This document shows, one piece after another, positions 10,303 to 19,481 of a stretch of 64,000 nucleotides of DNA. The stretch covers positions 62,001 through 126,000 of the forward strand of contig QBVU01000001.1 of NCBI GenBank assembly GCA_003284275.1, in the 5' to 3' direction. This DNA comes from Pelagibacteraceae bacterium AG-313-A04. Lineage in GTDB: Bacteria > Pseudomonadota > Alphaproteobacteria > Pelagibacterales > Pelagibacteraceae. A program made the translations under genes and the position numbers. The notes beneath the pieces were generated by a model, which worked only from the letters and a program-made list of their open reading frames with translations, ran no database searches and was not told where the DNA came from. How positions within the stretch are numbered: the stretch's first letter is position 1; every line of letters starts with the position of its first letter.

Positions 10303-11751
10303 ATGGCTAACAACAAAACAGTTTTTTTCTTGATCGGTATATTGCTCATAGTGTTGGGATTATCAATGCTAGCGCCTTACTCGATGCAAGTTATATTTAA
10401 AGAAAATAGTCATAGCTTTATATCGTCCTCTTTTGTGACGATATTTATTGGAGTCTTATGCATATTAGCAAATTTAGAAAAAAATTTGAAATTAAATCTT
10501 AGGCAAACTTTTCTATTCTCAACTCTTGCTTGGGTTACGGTTGCAATTTTTGGAAGTTTACCATTTATTTTATCTAACCAAACTTTTTCATTAAGTGATG
10601 CTTTTTTTGAAAGTATGTCAGGTATAACAACTACAGGAGCAACAATTATTTCGGATTTAGATAATAGTCCAAAAAGTATTCTATTATGGAGAGCTATCAT
10701 GCAATGGTTAGGTGGGATAGGTATTGTTGTAATGGCAATTACAATTTTACCATTATTAAAAGTAGGTGGAATGCAGCTTTTTAAAATGGAAGGCCCAGAT
10801 AGCACTGAAAAAATTTTACCTAGAACTATTGAGGTAGCGGCTATTATAATTTCAACTTATATAATTCTTACTCTGCTTTGTGGGTTTTTTTACTGGATAT
10901 TTGGAATGACAATTTTCGATAGCGTTTGCCACGCAATGACAACTATAGCAACTGGTGGATTTTCAACTCACAATGACTCAATAGGTTTTTTCAAAAATTC
11001 AAATATAGAAATAGTTGCAAGTATATTCATTATTTTGGGCAGCATACCTTTTATCTCTTATTTAAAATTTTCTCAGGGAAATAAAAAAATTTTTTTTCAA
11101 GATGTACAAATTAAAGGCCTAATATATCTTTTAATTTTTTCAACATTGATTATGTTTCTTTACCTATTATTTATAAATTATGAGAGCAATTTATTTGAAA
11201 AAATTAGAATTTCTTCATTCAATGTTATTTCTATTTTATCAGGCACAGGATATGTAACAGATGATTTTGGTCTATGGGGAAAATTTTCTTTAATTTTTTT
11301 CTTATTCTTGATGTTTATTGGTGGATGTGCTGGCTCTACTGCATGTGGTATAAAAATTTTTAGGTTACAAATGCTTTTAATTTTTCTTAAAAACCAAGTA
11401 AAAAAATTAATTTATCCTAACAGTGTAATCATAACCAAGTATAATAATCATAAAATTTCAGATGATTTTATAAGATCTGTAATTATCTTTATTTTTTCAT
11501 TTTTGTTCATTTTTTTAATTATTGCCATGCTTCTTTCAATCAGTGGATTGGACTTTGTGACTTCAATTTCTGGAGCTGCCAGTTCTATTTCTAATGTAGG
11601 ACCTGGATTAGGTGAAGTAATTGGACCAGATGGAAATTATAAAAGTTTACCTGATTTATCAAAATGGATTTTGGCGACTGGCATGTTGCTTGGCAGATTG
11701 GAATTATTTGCTGTCCTAGTGCTTTTCTTTCCGTCTTTTTGGAGAAACTAA
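10303..11751 (+). CDS. trkH: Trk-type potassium uptake protein TrkH
   Basis: SGITTTGATIISD, WRAIMQWLGGIGIVVMAITILP, GGCAGSTACGIKIFR. Confidence 0.94.
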   Translation: MANNKTVFFLIGILLIVLGLSMLAPYSMQVIFKENSHSFISSSFVTIFIGVLCILANLEKNLKLNLRQTFLFSTLAWVTVAIFGSLPFILSNQTFSLSDAFFESMSGITTTGATIISDLDNSPKSILLWRAIMQWLGGIGIVVMAITILPLLKVGGMQLFKMEGPDSTEKILPRTIEVAAIIISTYIILTLLCGFFYWIFGMTIFDSVCHAMTTIATGGFSTHNDSIGFFKNSNIEIVASIFIILGSIPFISYLKFSQGNKKIFFQDVQIKGLIYLLIFSTLIMFLYLLFINYESNLFEKIRISSFNVISILSGTGYVTDDFGLWGKFSLIFFLFLMFIGGCAGSTACGIKIFRLQMLLIFLKNQVKKLIYPNSVIITKYNNHKISDDFIRSVIIFIFSFLFIFLIIAMLLSISGLDFVTSISGAASSISNVGPGLGEVIGPDGNYKSLPDLSKWILATGMLLGRLELFAVLVLFFPSFWRN

Positions 11752-11754
11752 GTT

Positions 11755-13128
11755 ATGGATATATATAAAAAACAAACGTTCGCTGAAACTTTCTCAGTTT
11801 ATTTTGATCGCAGAATGATAAAGATTTTATTACTTGGGGCAATCAGTGGTTTTCCTTGGGTCATTATTGGAAGTAGTCTAAGTCTATGGTTGAAAGAGGA
11901 TGGTTTAAGTAGAAGCACTATAGGATGGGCTGGATTAATTTTTGCAGTTTATGCTTTCAATTATTTATGGGCCCCAATTATAGATAGAATTAGAATTCCT
12001 TGGTTAACAAATAAAATTGGTCACAGACGAGGATGGATTGTTTTAATGCAATCTATCATCCTTATAAGTTTAATATTATGGAGTGTAATTAATCCCACTA
12101 CAAATTTAGCGTTAGTGGTAAGTGTTGGTCTGATAATTGCAATTGCTTCAGCCACACAAGATATAACTATTGATGCATTAAGAATTGAACAAATTGGAGA
12201 GAATGAAGGAAAATCTATGCAAGCTGGTGCTGCTATGGCAGTTGTTGGTTGGTGGACTGGATATAAGTTAGGTGGTGTAGTTGCTCTTACTTCAGCAGAA
12301 TTCTTTCAAAATCTTGGGTTTGAAAATTATTGGCAAATAACTTTTTTAGTTCTAGGAGCTGTAATTATAGCCTGTAACATTGGTTTAATGTTTGTAAACG
12401 AAGCTTTACAAACGGATAGAAGCGAGTCTCAAAAAAAAACAGATAAAATGATTGAAGATAAATTAGGTACTTCTAACCTTTTAACAAAAACTATCGCATG
12501 GCTTACTGGAACGGTTGCAGGTCCTATTATAAGCTTCTTTAAAAAAAATGGTTTAAATATTGCTTTAGCAATATTAGCTTTTATTTTTCTTTTTAAAATC
12601 GGGGAGGCTTTTCTTGGTAGAATGTCTGTAATTTTTTATAAGGAAATAGGTTTTACAAAGACAGATATAGCATTGTATTCAAAAGGCCTTGGGTGGTTAA
12701 CGACAGTAATTTTTACACTGCTAGGTGGTTTGTTCGCTATTAGATCTGGTGTGATAAAAGCTATGTTTGTTTCAGGAATACTAATGGCCTTTACTAATTT
12801 GCTTTTTTCTTTGTTAGCATGGTCAGGAAAATCGGAATTATTATTTGCTATTGCAGTTATATTTGATGATATGGCAGCAGCATTTGCAACAGTGGCTTTT
12901 GTTGCTTTCATTTCGATGTTAGTTGATAGAACTTATACAGCAACTCAATATGCTTTGTTAGCTTCAATTGGTACAGCGGGACGAACAACTTTAGCGGCAT
13001 CATCAGGGGCTTTGGTAGATTGGTTAAATGGAGACTGGGGTATTTTTTTTATAATTACAGCTTTAATGGTGATACCGTCTCTTATATTTCTTTACATGAT
13101 AAGACATAAACTTAATTTAAATGACTAA
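11755..13128 (+). CDS. MFS/AmpG-like (PAT family) permease
   Basis: 12-TM protein; GWAGLIFAVYAFNYLWAPIIDRIRIPW and SATQDITIDALRIEQI typical of the AmpG/PAT family. Confidence 0.85.
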   Translation: MDIYKKQTFAETFSVYFDRRMIKILLLGAISGFPWVIIGSSLSLWLKEDGLSRSTIGWAGLIFAVYAFNYLWAPIIDRIRIPWLTNKIGHRRGWIVLMQSIILISLILWSVINPTTNLALVVSVGLIIAIASATQDITIDALRIEQIGENEGKSMQAGAAMAVVGWWTGYKLGGVVALTSAEFFQNLGFENYWQITFLVLGAVIIACNIGLMFVNEALQTDRSESQKKTDKMIEDKLGTSNLLTKTIAWLTGTVAGPIISFFKKNGLNIALAILAFIFLFKIGEAFLGRMSVIFYKEIGFTKTDIALYSKGLGWLTTVIFTLLGGLFAIRSGVIKAMFVSGILMAFTNLLFSLLAWSGKSELLFAIAVIFDDMAAAFATVAFVAFISMLVDRTYTATQYALLASIGTAGRTTLAASSGALVDWLNGDWGIFFIITALMVIPSLIFLYMIRHKLNLND

Positions 13129-13858
13129 ATATTTTACAAATAATTTCTCAGTAATAAATCTTTATAAAAAACCTTCAATTAAATCTGAAATTGTTACACA
13201 GATGATTTATGGAGATAGCTTTTCTATATCTAAAAAATCAAAAAAATGGCTCAAAATAAAAATTAAAGAAGATAATTATAAAGGTTATATAATTAATAAA
13301 AAATATTCTAATTTTTTTAAGCCTACTCATAAAGTTAATACTTTAAAAGCAAAAATTTTTAAATTTCCCAATAAAATTAAAAAAAATGAAATTTCTTTTG
13401 CTTCTAAAATTAAAGTGATTGAAAAAAATTCGAAATATTTAAAGTTTCAAAATGGTTGGATTAAAAAGACTGATGTGAAACCTATTTCATATAAAGAAAA
13501 AAATCCTTTTAAAAAAATAACCTCTTTTAAAAATATTAAATATAAATGGGGTGGCAAATCTTTCAAAGGAATTGATTGCTCAGCACTTATTCAAATTTTT
13601 TTAAATTTCAATAATAAATTTTGTCCAAGAGATGCTAAAGATCAAGTAAAGTACTTCAAAAAAAACATAAAATTAAAAAATATAAAAAAAAATGATATTA
13701 TCTATTGGAAGGGTCACGTTGCTGTAGCCTTGTCTAATAAAAAATTGATTCATGCTTACGGACCTATGAGAAAGACTGTGATCATGGATATTAATCAAAC
13801 GATTAAAAGAATTGAGCGTACTGCTAAATTAAAAGTAATTGGAATTAAAAGGCTATAA
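13121..13858 (+). CDS. SH3-like + NlpC/P60 peptidase
   Basis: C-terminal YKWGGKSFKGIDCSALIQ and WKGHVAVAL catalytic motifs. Confidence 0.88.
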   Translation: MTKYFTNNFSVINLYKKPSIKSEIVTQMIYGDSFSISKKSKKWLKIKIKEDNYKGYIINKKYSNFFKPTHKVNTLKAKIFKFPNKIKKNEISFASKIKVIEKNSKYLKFQNGWIKKTDVKPISYKEKNPFKKITSFKNIKYKWGGKSFKGIDCSALIQIFLNFNNKFCPRDAKDQVKYFKKNIKLKNIKKNDIIYWKGHVAVALSNKKLIHAYGPMRKTVIMDINQTIKRIERTAKLKVIGIKRL

Positions 13859-13866
13859 ATAGCAAA

Positions 13867-13945
13867 GGCAGCTTCAGTCTCCCTCCACTGCCCTTAAAGA
13901 GAATTTATCTGATTCGTAAAATTTATTTAAGACTCTTTTAGGTTG
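13867..13945 (+). ncRNA. Candidate small RNA with C-rich (CUCCCUCC) hairpin loop
   Basis: GGCAGCTTCAGTCTCCCTCCACTGCC can fold with CAGT/ACTG or GGCAG/CTGCC stems; followed by an AAAGAG...CTCTTTT pairing. GC-rich island in an intergenic gap. Strand not established. Confidence 0.3.
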
Positions 13946-13961
13946 TATGTGGATATTAAAA

Positions 13962-14198
13962 TTACTTTAATATTTTTCTATAAGCAAAAATTACAGCAAA
14001 AACTATTATTAAAGCTGCAATGCCTTGCTCGCCTAAAGCATTAAGTAAATTAATTAAATTTTTTGTTACCTGAGAACCAAAAAAAGCTACATTCGGTCCA
14101 AATACAATCTCTGCTATTACTGAAACGGCTAATAATAATATCCCTAATTCTAAAAATTTATTTAAATATTTTGTTAATGTTGAGACCCAATTAAGCAT
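13962..14198 (-). CDS. Small hydrophobic protein, paralogue of the adjacent gene
   Basis: MLNWVSTLTKYLNKFLELGILLLAVSVIAEIVFGPNVAFFGSQVTKNLINLLNALGEQGIAALIIVFAVIFAYRKILK; RBS-like AAAAGG upstream. Confidence 0.75.
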   Translation of the reverse strand: MLNWVSTLTKYLNKFLELGILLLAVSVIAEIVFGPNVAFFGSQVTKNLINLLNALGEQGIAALIIVFAVIFAYRKILK

Positions 14199-14219
14199 AA
14201 TTTTTTTCCTTTTTTTTAA

Positions 14220-14245
14220 CCGCCCTAATTATAAACTTAGGGCGG
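14220..14245. other. Perfect 9-bp stem hairpin between the two small paralogues
   Basis: CCGCCCTAA-TTATAAAC-TTAGGGCGG; no U-tract in the minus sense, followed there by A-rich RBS region of the next gene. Confidence 0.8.
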
Positions 14246-14252
14246 CTATATA

Positions 14253-14280
14253 AAAAGCTAATTCGAGGGAAGTAGCTTTT
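14253..14280 (-). terminator. Probable Rho-independent terminator after the 71-aa small protein
   Basis: Minus strand AAAAGCTA-CTTCCCTCGAAT-TAGCTTTT followed by T. Confidence 0.55.
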
Positions 14281-14288
14281 GTTGTTTA

Positions 14289-14504
14289 TTACTTAAACAA
14301 GTTTAGGATGATAATAGCTGCGATTAATCCAACTATACCTGCATCACCTAAAGATTGTACTAAACTAATAATGTTACCAGCTATTTCACCTACAAATGGA
14401 ACGTTTCCACCTAATAGACTTACAGCGATACCTAACGCAAGTAATGAAACCACTACTTTTGTTAAGCTGTCAAACATTGAAGTTAATCCTGAGATTGCTT
14501 TCAT
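14289..14504 (-). CDS. Small hydrophobic protein, 71 aa
   Basis: MKAISGLTSMFDSLTKVVVSLLALGIAVSLLGGNVPFVGEIAGNIISLVQSLGDAGIVGLIAAIIILNLFK; strong SD AAAGGGGGATAAC-ATG at 14504, so the track start (14546) is probably too long. Confidence 0.8.
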   Translation of the reverse strand: MKAISGLTSMFDSLTKVVVSLLALGIAVSLLGGNVPFVGEIAGNIISLVQSLGDAGIVGLIAAIIILNLFK

Positions 14505-14679
14505 GTTATCCCCCTTTTTTATTAATAAAAAATCAAAACGAATCATATTCGCTTTGAATTACGAACTTTTATCATTTCGTGAGTCTACCTACACTAGAAA
14601 AGGAACCTAACGACTCATAATGAACTCGTTTTATAAGCAAATGAATCTTTAAATGTGTGCAATTTGAGTCTTATTTAAA

Positions 14680-14769
14680 TGGCGGAGAGAGAGGGATTCG
14701 AACCCTCGAAACGGTTTCCCGTTTACACGCTTTCCAAGCGTGCGCCTTCAACCACTCGGCCACCTCTCC
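14680..14769 (-). tRNA. tRNA-Ser (GGA), CCA encoded
   Basis: GGAGAGGTGGCCGAGTGGTTGAAGGCGCACGCTTGGAAAGCGTG...GGTTCGAATCCCTCTCTCTCCGCCA; anticodon GGA, long variable arm. Confidence 0.96.
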
Positions 14770-14782
14770 TATTTAAAAAAAA

Positions 14783-15811
14783 TTAATTAATTTTTTTTAA
14801 AAATTTTGTTATCGCATTTTGCTCTTCTTTGGGGGAGAACATATTTGATAATTTTTTTCTTTGCCTAGATGATTTTTTCAAAAAGTCTTTTACATTTAGA
14901 TTAGATAAAATTGCTTTACAAAAATTTTTAATTTCTGATGATTTTACCTCAGTAAAAATTGGTTTTTTCCAATATTCTTTTCCTCCCTCACCTGTATAAC
15001 CAATCACCTTATTTCCCGATATTGCGGCCTCGACTGGAGGAAGAGGTAAACCTTCTAGTTCAGAAAAAGCTAAAAAAATTTTTGACGCTGCAAGATCTTT
15101 GTATACATCTTTTTCAGTAAGATTTATTAATGGTTTAATTTTCCATTTTTTTGGAAGATAATTTTTTAAAAATGATATTACCAACTCACTATGTCGTTTC
15201 AATTTTCTCGGCATAAAGGTAATTATATTTTTCTTTTTTGTTTTTTTAAATTTTTTAAAATCAATAGAGTATTTTACATCAATAATTTTCTTTTTTTCCT
15301 TTGGAAAAGCCAATGAAATACACTCTTTAATATCCTTAGAATAACTCAAAATAAATTTACATTTTTTATATGATAAATTTAATTTAGCAGTATTATTGGT
15401 TGGAAATATTGAATAACCATTTTGAACAAATATTGCGTATGATATTTTTTCTTTTATAAAAAATTCTGCTGCAAAATGTGCAAACATCTCAGGTAAAATA
15501 ACAAAATCTTTTCGTTTATCGAAGACTAAGTCATTTTTTATTTTTACCTTGATATTAAACCACGAAAAAAAATAATTTTTTTTTACCGTCAATTCTTTAA
15601 AATTCCATCCAGAGTATTTTGTTTTTTTAAAACTTCCGCTAAATTTTTTATTTAAGGAATTAAAAAATTTTCCAATCTTTTTTTTCTTAACGTGAGCTAT
15701 TGAGGAAGAATAATTCTTTAGGGAATTTATATAATTAGAATATTGGTAAATTATCTTTCCTCCACCTGAAGCGCCTTTTTGTGCATCAATCAAAAATATG
15801 ATATTTTTCAT
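14783..15811 (-). CDS. Glycosyltransferase (GT4-like)
   Basis: KIFLAFSELEGLPLPPVEAAISGNKVIGYTGEGGKEYW resembles the GT4 E-x7-E region. Confidence 0.7.
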   Translation of the reverse strand: MKNIIFLIDAQKGASGGGKIIYQYSNYINSLKNYSSSIAHVKKKKIGKFFNSLNKKFSGSFKKTKYSGWNFKELTVKKNYFFSWFNIKVKIKNDLVFDKRKDFVILPEMFAHFAAEFFIKEKISYAIFVQNGYSIFPTNNTAKLNLSYKKCKFILSYSKDIKECISLAFPKEKKKIIDVKYSIDFKKFKKTKKKNIITFMPRKLKRHSELVISFLKNYLPKKWKIKPLINLTEKDVYKDLAASKIFLAFSELEGLPLPPVEAAISGNKVIGYTGEGGKEYWKKPIFTEVKSSEIKNFCKAILSNLNVKDFLKKSSRQRKKLSNMFSPKEEQNAITKFLKKIN

Positions 15812-16629
15812 TTTTTAATTAGTAATAATATTTTTTCATTTTTCCAACTAGCTGTAAAATTATTTATATTAGGAGTATCTATGAATGTGACATAAGAAAA
15901 AAATTTTAAAATGTACCTTATCTTTTCATAATATTTATTTTCTTCATACCCTTTTCTAAATTTATAAATATCCTCTATCACTAAAATTCCACCTGATTTT
16001 AAAAATTTATAAGTGCTTAAGATTATATTAATTTGATGGTCAAATAAATGTGTGCTGTCATCAATTATTATATCATACTTTATTCTTGTCTTTTTAAATT
16101 GTGAATAGATAATTTTTTTGTCATTCACGTCAATATAATGGTATCGAACATTTTTGAGTTTATCTTTACGTGCTAAATTTATTTTACGTTTATCAATCTC
16201 AAAACAGTCAATTCTTGCTTTTTTAAAATACTCTCTCCACATTTTAGTTGAAGCATTTTTTTCAATACCAATTTCTGCAACAGAACAATTTTTATTTTCT
16301 AAGTGATAAAAAAGTAAATTATATAAACTTGTATATCCGCTTCTATGCCCATCCAAATTAATTCCAGATTTATTTGTATTAAATTTTCTACCTAATTTGC
16401 AAAGATTTGTTTCATCTAAAGAACTATCAAATATTATTTTTCCAAGCTTTGCTGAATTTTTTCTAAATACAAATCTTCTAGTTTTTTTTGAAAATTCAAA
16501 ATTAAATTTCTCATTTATTTCAATTGCTGGTAAAATTTTTAAACTTGATTTCTTAAAAATTAAGTTAAGAAATTTTATTAATGTAAATGATAAAAATTTT
16601 GAAATAAATCTTATTTTTTTTTTAATCAT
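15808..16629 (-). CDS. SAM-dependent methyltransferase (class I-like)
   Basis: VAEIGIEKNASTKMWREYF...CFEIDKRK...YDIIIDDSTHLFDHQ...GGILVIEDIY. Confidence 0.75.
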   Translation of the reverse strand: MIKKKIRFISKFLSFTLIKFLNLIFKKSSLKILPAIEINEKFNFEFSKKTRRFVFRKNSAKLGKIIFDSSLDETNLCKLGRKFNTNKSGINLDGHRSGYTSLYNLLFYHLENKNCSVAEIGIEKNASTKMWREYFKKARIDCFEIDKRKINLARKDKLKNVRYHYIDVNDKKIIYSQFKKTRIKYDIIIDDSTHLFDHQINIILSTYKFLKSGGILVIEDIYKFRKGYEENKYYEKIRYILKFFSYVTFIDTPNINNFTASWKNEKILLLIKK

Positions 16630-16650
16630 ATTTTTCGACTAAAGTTTGTA

Positions 16651-17673
16651 TTAATCAAAACTTAAAATATTTCTACCTAAATTTTCAATAAATTCTTTAT
16701 AAATCGGCAATTTATTCTTTCTTAAATCTTTTTGAATTTTTTTATAATTCTTTTTAATTCCATTTAGTGTTGCAAAAAAATTTATGAAATTTCTTTTTGA
16801 GACAAATATTCCTTTCTTATCACCTATGACATGTTTTATATCTTCAAAAATAATTACAGGACGTCTTCTTGCTAAAGCTTCTAGAATAACCTGTGGATGT
16901 CCTTCAGTATATGATGGTAAAACGAAAATATTATGATCATCGTAAAACTTCATAAGTTTAAGTTTACTAGTCTGAGTTTTATAAATCTTTACATTGCTTT
17001 GGTTAAGGTGACTCTCTGTTCCTTCTTCTGCTCCGACCACCGTAAGAGATATATTCTTCTTATTCTTGATCAAGTTTAACAAGGAGAAAATCCCTTTTTC
17101 AACTTTAAATCTTCCCACATATAATAATTTAAAATTTTTTACTTCTAAATTTTTAGGCTGTCTTAACCAAGAGGAGTCTAATTGTGAGGGGCTAACAATT
17201 TTTCCTTTTTTTCCTCTTAAAATATATTCCCTGCAGCTAATTAAATTAGAAATCGAACAAGCAATATTAAACATGAAGTGATAAATCAAAGGTCCAATTT
17301 TTCCAAGTATAGCTTTATACTCTCCATAACCGTCACTTCTAAGATACAAGATTGGTTTTTTCCCTAATAATCTTAAAAATACGGAACAGATAAAAGTATA
17401 AGGTGTAATAGAAATAATTAAATATTTTGCATTTTCAGTCTTTGTAGACTCGACAACTGAAAGCAAATAAGAAAAAATATTATTGTATATTTTAATCTTT
17501 TTAATTTTTATTTCGTGGAATCTCTTTTTCCTGGATTTTCTGCCAAATAAATTGACATCAAATACTTTGTTTAATCCTTCAGGAGTTGTTTTAAGATCAA
17601 CATTATCACAATATAGCTTCCCATCCTGAAATGAAATACTTTCGTTGGTAAAAATAAATAACTTTTTTTTCAT
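16651..17673 (-). CDS. Glycosyltransferase family 1/4
   Basis: LLYVGRFKVEKGIFSLLNLI and FVLPSYTEGHPQVILEALARRRPVI. Confidence 0.85.
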   Translation of the reverse strand: MKKKLFIFTNESISFQDGKLYCDNVDLKTTPEGLNKVFDVNLFGRKSRKKRFHEIKIKKIKIYNNIFSYLLSVVESTKTENAKYLIISITPYTFICSVFLRLLGKKPILYLRSDGYGEYKAILGKIGPLIYHFMFNIACSISNLISCREYILRGKKGKIVSPSQLDSSWLRQPKNLEVKNFKLLYVGRFKVEKGIFSLLNLIKNKKNISLTVVGAEEGTESHLNQSNVKIYKTQTSKLKLMKFYDDHNIFVLPSYTEGHPQVILEALARRRPVIIFEDIKHVIGDKKGIFVSKRNFINFFATLNGIKKNYKKIQKDLRKNKLPIYKEFIENLGRNILSFD

Positions 17674-19481
17674 TATGTTTCTTTATTTATTTTTAATACA
17701 CCAATAAATGCTTCTTGAGGTATTTCAACTCTTCCAAATTGTTTTGATCTCGCTTTTCCTTTTTTTTGTTTCTCTAAGAGCTTTCTTTTTCTGTCTGTAG
17801 CACCTCCACCATGAATTTTTGTCAAAACATCTTTTTTAAAACCTTTTATTGATTCACGAGCAACTATTTTTCCACCAATAGCAGCTTGAACAGGAATCAT
17901 AAAATTGTGTCTTGGAATTAAATCTTTTAATTTTTCACAAACTTGCCTTCCAGTGGATTGAGCAAAATCTTTGTGAATAATCATTGCTAAAGCGTCAACC
18001 GGTTCTGAATTTACTAAGATACCTAGTTTTACTAAATCTCCTTCCCTATAACCAGAAATTTCATAATCAAAACTTGCATAACCACTAGAGATAGATTTAA
18101 GTTTGTCATTAAAATCAAATACTACTTCGTTAAGAGGCAAATCATATGATAAAACTGCTCTTTTACCTGAGTAACTTAAATTAGTTTGTATTCCTCTTTT
18201 TTCCTGACAAATTTTGATAATTGAACCTAAATATTCGTCTGGTGTTATAATAGTAGATTTAATCCATGGTTCCTCTATTTTTTCAATTAGAGATGGATCA
18301 GGCATATTTGACGGATTTTGCAAATCTAAAACCTCTCCCTTATTTTTATGAACTTTGTAAATTACTCCTGGAGTTGTTGTGATAAGATTAACATCAAATT
18401 CTCTTTCAAGTCTTTCGGTGATAATTTCTAAATGAAGTAAGCCTAAAAAACCACATCTAAAACCCAACCCTAACGCACTTGAAGACTCTGGTTCATATGA
18501 AAAACTTGCATCATTTAATTTTAATTTTGCTAAACCATCTTTTAATTTTTGATATTCGGAGCTATCGACAGGAAATAGACCACAAAATACTACAGGTTTA
18601 CTTGGTTTAAAACCTGGTAGAGGTTTATCAATAGGCGCACTAGCATCACAAATAGTATCTCCAACTTTTGTTTCTGATAGAGATTTAATACCTGTAATAA
18701 TAAATCCAATCTCTCCTGAGCTTAATTCTCCAATATCATTTGGTTTGGGTGTGAATATTCCTACTTTTTCAACAGTATACTCTTGATCATTAGACATTAA
18801 TCTTACTCTCATATTTTTTTTTAATTTACCATTGATAACTCTAACTAAAATAACCACGCCGAGATAACTGTCATACCAACTGTCCACTAGTAAACATTTT
18901 AATTTTTCATCAATAACCCCATTTGGAGCAGGTAGTTTGTTAATAATTGCCTCTAAAATCTCATCAATACCTTCTCCAGTTTTTCCAGAGCAAGAAATTG
19001 CATTGGTTGTCTCAATTCCAACAACATCCTCTATTTCTTTTTTTGTTTTTTCAATGTCTGAGGCGGGTAAATCAATTTTGTTTAAAATTGGTATAACTTC
19101 ATGATTAATCTCTAAAGCTTGGTAAACGTTTGCTAAAGTTTGAGCTTCCACCCCTTGAGTACTATCTACAATCAATAATGATCCCTCACATGCAGAAAGG
19201 GACCGGCTTACTTCATACCCAAAATCTACGTGGCCAGGGGTATCTATAATATTAAATATATAATCTTTACCATCTTTAGCTTTATAATTAAGTTTCACAG
19301 TTTGTGCTTTAATTGTAATTCCTCTTTCTCTCTCAATATCCATTGAGTCTAAAACTTGTTGTTTCATCTCCCTATCAGTGAGCCCACCACATTTATGGAT
19401 AATACGATCTGCTATAGTTGATTTACCGTGATCTATATGCGCAATTATAGAAAAATTACGTATTCTTTTTATATCTGACAT
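17673..19481 (-). CDS. lepA: Elongation factor 4 (LepA)
   Basis: [20 protein letters not shown], full-length LepA, C-terminal [16 protein letters not shown]. Confidence 0.97.
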   Translation of the reverse strand: MSDIKRIRNFSIIAHIDHGKSTIADRIIHKCGGLTDREMKQQVLDSMDIERERGITIKAQTVKLNYKAKDGKDYIFNIIDTPGHVDFGYEVSRSLSACEGSLLIVDSTQGVEAQTLANVYQALEINHEVIPILNKIDLPASDIEKTKKEIEDVVGIETTNAISCSGKTGEGIDEILEAIINKLPAPNGVIDEKLKCLLVDSWYDSYLGVVILVRVINGKLKKNMRVRLMSNDQEYTVEKVGIFTPKPNDIGELSSGEIGFIITGIKSLSETKVGDTICDASAPIDKPLPGFKPSKPVVFCGLFPVDSSEYQKLKDGLAKLKLNDASFSYEPESSSALGLGFRCGFLGLLHLEIITERLEREFDVNLITTTPGVIYKVHKNKGEVLDLQNPSNMPDPSLIEKIEEPWIKSTIITPDEYLGSIIKICQEKRGIQTNLSYSGKRAVLSYDLPLNEVVFDFNDKLKSISSGYASFDYEISGYREGDLVKLGILVNSEPVDALAMIIHKDFAQSTGRQVCEKLKDLIPRHNFMIPVQAAIGGKIVARESIKGFKKDVLTKIHGGGATDRKRKLLEKQKKGKARSKQFGRVEIPQEAFIGVLKINKET

